Assembly: GCF_030063245.1 (NCBI RefSeq)
Contig: NZ_JASISR010000001.1
Span: 160,178 to 224,177, forward strand
Source: Paenarthrobacter sp. PH39-S1
Lineage (GTDB): Bacteria; Actinomycetota; Actinomycetes; Actinomycetales; Micrococcaceae
Direction of reading: 5' to 3'
DNA: 64,000 nucleotides
Every line of letters begins with the position of its first letter. The first letter of the stretch is position 1. The position numbers and the translations under genes are program-made. The notes below the pieces were generated by a model. That model had not been told where the DNA came from and did no database searches. It was given only the letters and a program-made list of their open reading frames with translations. Positions 57,610-64,000 of the stretch are shown here, piece after piece.

Positions 57610-58287
57610 ATGGCCAAGTCAGCCGATCAGCGTGCATCAACGAGGGCCGCCGGCAGCGGCGAGCTCCTGAACGCGCACGCCGACGGCCGGCTAAAGGCCG
57701 GCGCGGATCCTGACCCCCGCTGTGTGGGGATCATCGTGGCGCTGCCCGAACCGTTGGCCACGGAAATCACAAACTTCAGGCGCTCCTTCGGCGATCGGCT
57801 GGGGGCCGTCATCCCGGCACACATCACCTTGGTGACCACCACGCCCGCCGAGGACTGGGAGGAAACCGTCGGACACGTGCGCGAAGTGGCGCGGGAGCAG
57901 CATCCCTTTACGGTGGCCGTCAGCGGGACCGCTTCATTCCGACCCGTGTCACCGGTGGTCTATCTGCAGATTCAGGAAGGGTTTGAGGAGTGCGTCCGGC
58001 TGCACGAAAAACTCCAGAGCGGGCCGCTGGCACGGGACCTGGCCTTTAACTTTCATCCGCACATCACCGTGGCCCACGACATCGGCGCCGCGGGTCTGGA
58101 CGAGGCCGCGGGAACGCTGGAGGACTTTGCGGCCACCTTCCCGGTAACCGGGATGGGGCTTTACGAGCATGATAGTTCTGGTGTGTGGCTACTAAAGGAA
58201 GAGCTGAACTTTGGCGGAACGTCTGAAAAACAAAGCACCCGACGATGCGAAGCCGCTGCCGACCGAGCTGGCAAAACTCAGGCTTGA
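57610..58287 (+). CDS. 2'-5' RNA ligase family protein (2H phosphoesterase)
   Basis: 225 residues from ATG 57610, four bases after trpS. The two catalytic HxT motifs are intact: PAHITLV and HPHITVA. These proteins are cyclic phosphodiesterases or RNA ligases acting on 2',3'-cyclic or 2'-5' phosphates; the true substrate is usually unknown. The first 35 residues are a charged extension. Its 3' end overlaps the start of the next gene by 77 bases. Confidence 0.85.
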   Translation: MAKSADQRASTRAAGSGELLNAHADGRLKAGADPDPRCVGIIVALPEPLATEITNFRRSFGDRLGAVIPAHITLVTTTPAEDWEETVGHVREVAREQHPFTVAVSGTASFRPVSPVVYLQIQEGFEECVRLHEKLQSGPLARDLAFNFHPHITVAHDIGAAGLDEAAGTLEDFAATFPVTGMGLYEHDSSGVWLLKEELNFGGTSEKQSTRRCEAAADRAGKTQA

Positions 58288-59275
58288 GGTAATTCGCAAG
58301 CAGACCGCCTATGGGCGCGCCAAGCGGGAGGGTGCCGGCCGGCTCGGCGTCTTCATCGCCTGGCTGAACTCTCAGCTGGCCCGAGCCAACACGTTGCGCC
58401 CGCTGCGCACGATGGCACAGTACAACATGAGGCGCGGCCCCGTGATGGCCGCCGGCATCGGCTTCACCATGTTCTTTTCCATCACCGGTCTGCTCACCAC
58501 CGGGTTTTCGATCGCCGCGCTGGTCCTGAAATCCGACAAGGTTCTGCTGGACGCGTTGGTTGCCAGCGTCGCGACGAGCGCACCCGGACTGTTGAAGGTC
58601 GACGGCGGCGATGGTCTGGTCGATCCGCAGTCCCTGCTGAATCCCGCCGGGCTCGGGTGGACGGCAATCATCGCCGCCGTCGTCACCATCGTCACCGCGC
58701 TGAATTGGATCGCGTCGCTGCGCATCGGCATGCGGGGCGTGGCGGGGGCCCCCGCGCCGACAGTAAATCCCGTGATGATGAAGCTTAAAGACGCCGGGAC
58801 GCTGCTGCTGCTGGGCGTTGCGCTGGTGCTCACCGCCGGGGTGACGGTGATCTTCGGCGGTGCGCTGGACGCCATCACCACCGCCCTCAAACTCGACCCG
58901 GCAGTGGCGAATCCCGCAGGTTTCGGACTCGGGGTCTTGGTGGCTGTCGCGCTGAACTGGCTCACCGCGACCATCTTGTTCAGGCTGGCAGCGGGGCTGA
59001 AACCGGACCGCGGAATTTTCCTGCAGTCCACCCTGCTGGCGGGCGTGGGTGCCACTGTTCTCCAGCTGCTCAGCGGGCTCCTGCTGGCCAGGGCGGGAGC
59101 AAACCCGCTGCTGGCCCCTTTCGCGGTCATTATCGGTCTGTTGATCTGGTTCAACTTCGTCAGCCAGGTTTTCCTGATTGCGGCCGCGTGGTCCGCCGTG
59201 GGGCAGGCCGACATTAATGCCGCTGTTGTCCCAGCGGATCAGCGGGGCCGGGCGCGATCCCTGCGGCGTGCCTGA
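58211..59275 (+). CDS. YihY/BrkB family integral membrane protein
   Basis: 354 residues from TTG 58211, supported by AAGGAAGAG with seven-base spacing. The start lies within the preceding gene. A hydrophilic N-terminal segment (about 1-70) leads to six or so helices: MAAGIGFTMFFSITGLLTTG, WTAIIAAVVTIVTALNWIA and ATVLQLLSGLLLARAGANPL. LLIWFNFVSQVFLIAAAW is the typical last-helix motif. Formerly called ribonuclease BN, but members are not nucleases; function unknown. Ends ahead of a palindrome. Confidence 0.85.
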   Translation: MAERLKNKAPDDAKPLPTELAKLRLEVIRKQTAYGRAKREGAGRLGVFIAWLNSQLARANTLRPLRTMAQYNMRRGPVMAAGIGFTMFFSITGLLTTGFSIAALVLKSDKVLLDALVASVATSAPGLLKVDGGDGLVDPQSLLNPAGLGWTAIIAAVVTIVTALNWIASLRIGMRGVAGAPAPTVNPVMMKLKDAGTLLLLGVALVLTAGVTVIFGGALDAITTALKLDPAVANPAGFGLGVLVAVALNWLTATILFRLAAGLKPDRGIFLQSTLLAGVGATVLQLLSGLLLARAGANPLLAPFAVIIGLLIWFNFVSQVFLIAAAWSAVGQADINAAVVPADQRGRARSLRRA

Positions 59276-59292
59276 GGAGCCCTCCGGATAAA

Positions 59293-59348
59293 CGACTGAG
59301 CAGTAGATGTCCGATACGGGGCCGAAACGGACACCTGCTGCTCAGTCG
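59293..59348. terminator. long palindrome between yihY-type gene and sdhB (related to the A-C family)
   Basis: 21-bp arms (59293-59313 and 59328-59348) with two mismatches and a 14-base loop. The outer ACTGAGCAG resembles the ACTGAGTAGCAG of member C. Placed 17 bases after the YihY stop, at a convergent junction. Confidence 0.7.
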
Positions 59349-59451
59349 ATGGGGGTGGGGGCGCCGGTCTGCCGCGGAGGACTGGACCCGGCGGCTCAGA
59401 CCGGGCCGTCAACCATTCAAGGAACCGGTGACGGAAAACCGGGGCGTGTAG

Positions 59452-59589
59452 AACCTCCAGACGCTGACAACTGCCGGCGTCGCCCTTTCACCCAAAATCA
59501 TCGCCGATGCGGAGGAACGATGGTCGGAGGCGCTGGGCTCCGAGCGCTACCGGGCGCTGCGCCGCTCCTTGTTTGAGATTGGCTCCGCA
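59452..59589 (+). pseudogene. C-terminal remnant of a MarR family regulator
   Basis: After an in-frame TAG at 59449-59451 the plus strand reads TLTTAGVALSPKIIADAEER and WSEALGSERYRALRRSLFEI. This follows the end of MarR proteins (LT-x-AG, then a helix around W-x-x-x-LG and a final amphipathic helix). The DNA-binding part is missing and there is no start codon. The frame remains open into DNA antisense to sdhB, which is not coding. Confidence 0.5.
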
Positions 59590-59703
59590 GCAACTCCGCA
59601 CCAGCCCCGAACTACGGGTCCGTGTGCGCGATTCTGCGACGTGCGCCGTGCCAAGGTACCCGCGTTGGGGACCGGCGCGGACGCGCCTGTACCCTGCGGG
59701 GTC

Positions 59704-60501
59704 TTAGACCCGGCGGCTGAGGATGGCTTGTTTGACCTCGGAGATCGCCTGCGTGACCTGGATGCCGCGCGGGCACGCCTCGGTGCAGTTGAAGGTGGTG
59801 CGGCAGCGCCACACGCCTTCCTTGTCGTTGAGGATCTCCAGGCGCATGTCGCCGGCGTCGTCGCGGGAGTCGAAGATGAAGCGGTGCGCATTCACAATCG
59901 CGGCCGGCCCGAAGTACTGGCCGTCCGTCCAGAACACCGGACACGAGGAGGTGCACGCCGCACAGAGGATGCACTTGGTGGTGTCGTCAAAGCGGGCGCG
60001 CTCCTCGGCGGACTGCAGGCGTTCCCTGGTGGGCTCGTGGCCCTTGTTGATCAGGAACGGCATGATCTCGCGGTAGGACTGGAAGAACGGTTCCATGTCC
60101 ACGATCAGGTCCTTCTCCACCGGCAGGCCCTTGATGGCCTCCACCGTGATCGGCTTCTTCGTGTCCAGGTCCTTCAGCAGCGTCTTGCAGGCCAGCCGGT
60201 TGCGTCCGTTGATGCGCATCGCATCGGACCCGCAGACACCGTGAGCGCAGGAGCGGCGGAAGGACAGCGAACCGTCGTGCTCCCACTTAATCTTGTGCAG
60301 GGCGTCTAGCACGCGGTCCGTGCCGTACATGGTCAGCTCGTAGTCTTCCCAGCTGAAGTCCTCGGAAATTTCCGGGTTGTACCGGCGAACGCGCAAGGTG
60401 ATGTTGAAGGTGGGGATTTCGCCGCCGCCGCCAACGTGGGCGGGCAGTTCGATTTTCGAAGCCGGCTCGGGGGCCGTTTCGGCAGTTTCAATGGGGCTCA
60501 T
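59704..60501 (-). CDS. sdhB: succinate dehydrogenase, iron-sulphur subunit
   Basis: 265 residues. [2Fe-2S] ligands in CAHGVCGSDAM and the following Cys; [4Fe-4S] in CILCAACTSSCPVFW; [3Fe-4S] closing with CTEACPRGIQ. Transfers electrons from SdhA FAD to the membrane quinone site. Last gene of sdhCDAB, with a one-base overlap with sdhA. Confidence 0.96.
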   Translation of the reverse strand: MSPIETAETAPEPASKIELPAHVGGGGEIPTFNITLRVRRYNPEISEDFSWEDYELTMYGTDRVLDALHKIKWEHDGSLSFRRSCAHGVCGSDAMRINGRNRLACKTLLKDLDTKKPITVEAIKGLPVEKDLIVDMEPFFQSYREIMPFLINKGHEPTRERLQSAEERARFDDTTKCILCAACTSSCPVFWTDGQYFGPAAIVNAHRFIFDSRDDAGDMRLEILNDKEGVWRCRTTFNCTEACPRGIQVTQAISEVKQAILSRRV

Positions 60502-62288
60502 TAGTACTTCCTCACCATCGGCTCGTAGCGCGTAAAGACAACCGGCTTGGTTCCCAGACGGATGCCGGCCGTGTGCTCCTTATTGGCGGTCTCCTGGACC
60601 TTATAGGCCATGGAATGCTTCATGAAGTTCTCGTCGTCGCGCTCCGGGAAGTCCTCACGGAAGTGCCCGCCGCGGGATTCCTCGCGGTGCAGCGCGGCGA
60701 CGGTCATGACCTTGGCCAGTTCCAGCAGGAAGCCCAGCTCCACGGCTTCGAGCAGATCAAGGTTGAACCTTCTGCCCTTGTCCTGGACGGTGATGCGCTG
60801 GTAGCGCTCCTCCATCGAAGAAATGTCGGTGAGCACCTGGTTGAGGGTCTCCGCCGTGCGGAACACCTGCATGTTTGTGTCCATGGTGTCCTGCAGATCC
60901 TTGCGGATCAGCGCGACCTTTTCGCCGCCGTCGGACGTCCGGACATGGTTGAGCAGCTCAACCGTGTAGGCCTCGGGATCGTCCGGGAGGTCGACATAAT
61001 CGGCGGTTTGGGCATACTCGGCTGCCGCAATGCCCGCACGCTTGCCGAAGACATTGATGTCCAGCAGCGAGTTGGTGCCCAGCCGGTTGGAACCATGCAC
61101 GGAGACGCACGCGACCTCGCCGGCGGCGTAAAGGCCCGGAATGATCGTGTCGTTGTCCTGCAGGACCTCGGCCTGGACGTTCGTCGGGATGCCGCCCATG
61201 GCGTAGTGCGCCGTCGGGAAGACCGGAACCGGTTCCGTGTAGGGCTCCACACCAAGGTAGGTGCGGGCAAATTCCGTGATGTCCGGGAGCTTGGCGTCGA
61301 TGTGCGCCGGCTCGAGGTGGGTCAGGTCCAGGAGGACATAATCCTTGTTCGGACCACAACCGCGGCCCTCGCGGACCTCATTGGCCATGGAGCGGGCCAC
61401 AATGTCGCGCGGGGCAAGGTCTTTGATGGTCGGGGCGTAGCGTTCCATGAAGCGCTCGCCCTCGGAGTTGCGCAGGATCGCGCCCTCGCCGCGGGCCGCC
61501 TCGGAAAGCAGGATGCCCAACCCGGCAAGGCCTGTCGGATGGAACTGGAAGAATTCCATATCCTCCAACGGGATGCCGCGGCGGAAGGCGATGCCCATGC
61601 CGTCACCGGTCAGCGTGTGCGCATTGGAGGTGGTCTTGAAGACCTTGCCGGCGCCGCCGGTGGCGAAGATGACGGACTTGGCCTGGAAGATGTGGAGTTC
61701 GCCGGAAGCCAGGTCATAGGAGACGACGCCGGCAACGCGCTTGTGGATCCTGGTGACGCCGTCGACGGTGACTTCCTCATCGACCATGAGCATGTCCAGG
61801 ACGTAGTACTCGTTGTAGAACTCCACGTTGTGCTTGACGCAGTTCTGGTAGAGCGTCTGCAGGATCATGTGGCCGGTGCGGTCCGCGGCGTAGCAGGCGC
61901 GCCGGACGGGCGCCTTGCCATGATCACGGGTGTGGCCGCCGAAGCGGCGCTGGTCAATCCGGCCCTCGGGGGTGCGGTTAAACGGCAGGCCCATCTTTTC
62001 CAGGTCCAGCACCGCATCGATGGCCTCCTTGGCCATGATCTCCGCGGCGTCCTGATCCACCAGGTAATCGCCGCCCTTGATCGTGTCGAAGGTGTGCCAT
62101 TCCCAGTTATCTTCCTCCACGTTCGCCAGCGCGGCGCACATGCCGCCCTGGGCCGCCCCGGTGTGCGAGCGGGTGGGGTAGAGCTTGGTCAGTACAGCGG
62201 TGCGTGCGCGCTGGCCGGATTCGATGGCGGCACGCATGCCCGCGCCACCGGCCCCGACGATAACGACGTCGTACTTATGGACCTGCAT
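60501..62288 (-). CDS. sdhA: succinate dehydrogenase, flavoprotein subunit
   Basis: 595 residues from ATG 62288; seven extra residues are possible from 62309. FAD motif VVIVGAGGAGMRAAI, covalent-flavin histidine His42 in PTRSHTGAAQGGM, substrate-binding FQFHPTGLAG, and the active-site Arg region RRFGGHTRDHGKAPVRRACY. The C-terminal domain ends TRYEPMVRKY. Catalyses succinate to fumarate in the TCA cycle and respiratory chain. Confidence 0.96.
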   Translation of the reverse strand: MQVHKYDVVIVGAGGAGMRAAIESGQRARTAVLTKLYPTRSHTGAAQGGMCAALANVEEDNWEWHTFDTIKGGDYLVDQDAAEIMAKEAIDAVLDLEKMGLPFNRTPEGRIDQRRFGGHTRDHGKAPVRRACYAADRTGHMILQTLYQNCVKHNVEFYNEYYVLDMLMVDEEVTVDGVTRIHKRVAGVVSYDLASGELHIFQAKSVIFATGGAGKVFKTTSNAHTLTGDGMGIAFRRGIPLEDMEFFQFHPTGLAGLGILLSEAARGEGAILRNSEGERFMERYAPTIKDLAPRDIVARSMANEVREGRGCGPNKDYVLLDLTHLEPAHIDAKLPDITEFARTYLGVEPYTEPVPVFPTAHYAMGGIPTNVQAEVLQDNDTIIPGLYAAGEVACVSVHGSNRLGTNSLLDINVFGKRAGIAAAEYAQTADYVDLPDDPEAYTVELLNHVRTSDGGEKVALIRKDLQDTMDTNMQVFRTAETLNQVLTDISSMEERYQRITVQDKGRRFNLDLLEAVELGFLLELAKVMTVAALHREESRGGHFREDFPERDDENFMKHSMAYKVQETANKEHTAGIRLGTKPVVFTRYEPMVRKY

Positions 62289-62391
62289 ACTGGATGCTCT
62301 TTCTCTCAAACTGCGGTTAAAGCGTGTGGGTGCTTCCTGATGGCCGCGGCGAAGCGGCTGGTGCGGAGCGCTGTTCTTGCTGCCGCTGCTG

Positions 62392-62856
62392 TTAGCGGGC
62401 GGTGCAGAAGGACGGCAGGTCGGTCACGGCGCCGGCCGGGCACGGATCAAAGGTGAAGATGACCAGCGTGCCGAGGACGATGATGACCACCGTTGCGACG
62501 TAAAGCACGGTCTTGAGCGCCATCCGCGTTCCATTGCGCTCGGCGTAGTCGTTGATGATGGTCCGCACACCGTTGGTGCCATGCAGCATGGCGAGCCAGA
62601 GCATGAGCAGATCCCAGATCTGCCAGAACGGGCTGGCCCATTTGCCGGCCACGAAGCCGAAGTCGATGGCGTGGACGCCGTCGCCGACCATCAGGTTCAC
62701 AAACAGGTGACCGAAGATCAAAACCACCAGCACCACGCCGGAGAGCCGCATGAAGAGCCACGCGACCATCTCGAAGCTGCCTTTGCCGCCTTTGCTGCGG
62801 TTGTACTTCACATCGATCTTGCCGCTGCGCGGGGCGTCGATTATAGGTGTTGCCAT
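62392..62856 (-). CDS. sdhD: succinate dehydrogenase, membrane anchor subunit
   Basis: 154 residues from ATG 62856, preceded by GGGGGGAACTAAAC. Three helices (MVAWLFMRLSGVVLVVLIFG; IWDLLMLWLAMLHGTNGVRT; VLYVATVVIIVLGTLVIFTF). HGTNGVRTIINDYAERN is the conserved quinone/haem loop and contains the haem-ligand-type His. Two bases after sdhC, 103 bases before sdhA. Confidence 0.92.
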   Translation of the reverse strand: MATPIIDAPRSGKIDVKYNRSKGGKGSFEMVAWLFMRLSGVVLVVLIFGHLFVNLMVGDGVHAIDFGFVAGKWASPFWQIWDLLMLWLAMLHGTNGVRTIINDYAERNGTRMALKTVLYVATVVIIVLGTLVIFTFDPCPAGAVTDLPSFCTAR

Positions 62857-62858
62857 GT

Positions 62859-63239
62859 TTAGTTCCCCCCGAAAACGATGGAAAGCTGGCGGATCAGGAA
62901 CGGCACCATCGCCACGACCCACAGGATCAGAACGGCCCAGAGGAGCTGAGCCTGGTACTTGTTGCCCTTTTTCCAGAAGTCAATGGCAATGATCCGTAGC
63001 CCATTGAACGCGTGGAAAACGATTGCGGCGACCAGACCGGCCTCGCCCAGACCCATGATCGGGTTCTTATACGTGCCAATGACGGCGTTATACGCTTCCG
63101 GGGACACGCGCACCAACGAAGTGTCCAGGACGTGCACCAACAGAAAAAAGAAAATCACAACACCCGTAATACGGTGTCCCACCCAGGACCACATGCCTTC
63201 TCGGCCGCGGTACAGAGTGCCAGCTGGTTTTGTCGGCAC
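62859..63239 (-). CDS. sdhC: succinate dehydrogenase, cytochrome b556 subunit
   Basis: 126 residues from GTG 63239, with GAGAGGATTATTGC upstream. Three helices; SWVGHRITGVVIFFFLLVHV contains the conserved His-Arg and the likely haem His, and AIVFHAFNGLRIIAIDFW the second conserved histidine. First gene of sdhCDAB; a promoter is recognisable at 63327-63355. Confidence 0.92.
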   Translation of the reverse strand: MPTKPAGTLYRGREGMWSWVGHRITGVVIFFFLLVHVLDTSLVRVSPEAYNAVIGTYKNPIMGLGEAGLVAAIVFHAFNGLRIIAIDFWKKGNKYQAQLLWAVLILWVVAMVPFLIRQLSIVFGGN

Positions 63240-63326
63240 GCAATAATCCTCTCTGCATCACAGCGGCGCTAGCGTGGTTCCACGCGGGGTTACGCTCGTT
63301 GCGAGAGCACTCGTAGCTCAGGCCTA

Positions 63327-63355
63327 AATGTAGGCTTCGCTTACAGCTTATTCAA
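63327..63355 (-). promoter_or_regulatory. promoter of sdhCDAB
   Basis: Minus-strand TTGAAT (63350-63355) and TACATT (63327-63332) with 17-base spacing. It predicts a start near 63320 and a leader of about 80 bases before the sdhC GTG. Confidence 0.6.
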
Positions 63356-63438
63356 ATTAGGCGCTCCTTGCTCTATCGCCTTGGTCACAGGCGTTACGCA
63401 TTGGTCCCGCAGGGGCGTTCCGGCGCCGAAAGGTGCCC

Positions 63439-63528
63439 GGACTTGGCCGGACGTGGCCCGACGTCGCATAAACGTGCCCGGACGTGGGCCGGACGTGGCC
63501 GGACGTGGCCGACGTGCCCGGACGGGGC
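63439..63528. repeat. GGACGTGGCC direct-repeat tract
   Basis: Exact or near copies of GGACGTGGCC at 63439, 63449, 63480, 63491 and 63501, with degenerate copies (AACGTGCCC, GACGTGCCC, GGACGGGGCC) between and after. Situated 40-130 bases upstream of manC. Confidence 0.85.
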
Positions 63529-63568
63529 CGCGCAGGCCGTTGTGGGCTGTCCACTAGACTGACGGGTG

Positions 63569-64000
63569 ATGAATACTGAATCTTTAGGCACACCGGCCGC
63601 ACGGTCCGCGGAAGAGTGGTCCGCGCAAAACCGGTCAGTGCAGACACTGGACAGATTTTATGCGGTCATCCCGGCCGGCGGCGTCGGGACCAGGCTATGG
63701 CCGCTGTCCCGGGCCGCCGCGCCGAAATTCCTTCATGACCTGACGAATTCGGGCAGCACGCTGCTGCGCGCCACCTACGACAGACTGGCGCCGCTGGCCG
63801 GGGATCGTGTGGTAGTGGTAACAGGCACTGCCCACCGGGAGGCCGTCTGCCGGCAGCTGCCCGAGATCAAGGACGCGGACTTCGTGCTGGAAAGCGAGCC
63901 TAAGGACTCGGCGGCCGCCATCGGACTGGCCGCCGCCATCCTCTACCGCCGGGACCCTGACATCATCATGGGCTCATTCGCCGCCGATCAGGTGATCAGC
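63569..64000 (+). CDS. manC: mannose-1-phosphate guanylyltransferase (3' end beyond the window)
   Basis: At least 144 residues read from the ATG at 63569; a GTG at 63566 directly before it is equally possible. TAGACT at 63555-63560 is six bases from that GTG, which suggests a leaderless mRNA. The nucleotidyltransferase signature VIPAGGVGTRLWPLSRAAAP is at about residues 33-52, followed by PKFLHDL, and SEPKDSAAAIGLAAAILY matches GDP-mannose pyrophosphorylases. Makes GDP-mannose from mannose-1-phosphate and GTP for glycans and glycolipids. Confidence 0.9.
   Translation, partial: MNTESLGTPAARSAEEWSAQNRSVQTLDRFYAVIPAGGVGTRLWPLSRAAAPKFLHDLTNSGSTLLRATYDRLAPLAGDRVVVVTGTAHREAVCRQLPEIKDADFVLESEPKDSAAAIGLAAAILYRRDPDIIMGSFAADQVIS

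Larger units (their letters stand above)
59276..59703. other. 428-bp convergent intergenic region with palindrome and MarR remnant
   Basis: Lies between the 3' ends of the YihY gene and sdhB. Contains the palindrome at 59293-59348 and a fragment resembling the C-terminus of a MarR regulator (59452-59589). No intact gene was found. Confidence 0.6.
63240..63565. other. 326-bp divergent intergenic region between sdhC and manC
   Basis: Contains the sdhC promoter (63327-63355), the GGACGTGGCC repeat tract (63439-63528) and a TAGACT box at 63555-63560 next to the manC start. No ORF with coding character. Confidence 0.55.

Noticed and set aside
60573-62456. Long plus-strand open frame antisense to sdhA
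   Set aside because: Shadow of the conserved sdhA gene; no motifs and no ribosome site.
63439-63528. Repeat tract considered as a CRISPR array or replication origin iterons
   Set aside because: Irregular spacing, no spacers, no cas or replication gene nearby.

Overview
This is a high-GC actinobacterial chromosome segment. Gene content and style (heterotetrameric sarcosine oxidase operon, monomeric isocitrate dehydrogenase, DUF6350 protein upstream of purN, GluBCD transporter, ZTP riboswitch ahead of glyA-folD, several apparently leaderless starts) point to Arthrobacter or a close relative in the Micrococcaceae. The genus is inferred; no rRNA or tRNA gene lies in the window. || Layout. 1-9.5 kb: a GntR/FCD regulator (cut by the window edge) diverges from the operon glyA-soxBDAG-sdaA-purU, which demethylates sarcosine to glycine and 5,10-methylene-THF, converts glycine to serine, deaminates serine to pyruvate and releases excess one-carbon units as formate. 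9.5-17.2 kb: a ferritin-VIT metal exporter, an XRE-cupin regulator, a decayed permease, and an operon of a ureohydrolase (SpeB/guanidinobutyrase type), a ThDP-dependent decarboxylase-like enzyme and a DUF5107 protein. 17.2-20.5 kb: Vsr endonuclease, FMN reductase, an alpha/beta hydrolase and a cold-shock protein. 20.5-23 kb: glutamate-type ABC transporter gluBCD without its ATPase gene. 23.2-32 kb: DUF6350 membrane protein, purN, a peptidoglycan-recycling pair murQ-GH3 on the opposite strand, purH and icd. 32-37.6 kb: complete branched-chain amino acid importer livJHMGF. 37.9-44.6 kb: Gfo/Idh oxidoreductase and a ChvE-MmsAB sugar importer with its ROK regulator. 44.7-51.4 kb: gamma-carbonic anhydrase, then a locus (nitrilase-type amidase, PucR regulator, APC permease, flavin amino-acid 2-monooxygenase) that looks like a DavAB-type oxidative amide pathway for lysine or another basic amino acid. 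51.4-58.3 kb: a second purU, a ZTP riboswitch controlling glyA2-folD, exonuclease III, trpS and a 2H phosphoesterase. 58.2-64 kb: YihY protein, succinate dehydrogenase sdhCDAB, and the start of manC. || Themes. One-carbon/purine metabolism recurs across the window: two glyA, two purU, folD, purN, purH and the ZTP switch. Nitrogen-rich compound catabolism is the second theme. Hidden structure includes a family of long modular palindromes at gene 3' ends, two of which supply the stop codon of the neighbouring gene; four gene remnants (APC permease, MFS, FtsX/MacB permease, MarR); and several short-repeat tracts in intergenic DNA. No phage, transposase, CRISPR array or secondary-metabolite cluster was seen. 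No system can be called new with certainty; the palindrome family and the two amino-acid/guanidino catabolic loci are the most worthwhile leads.
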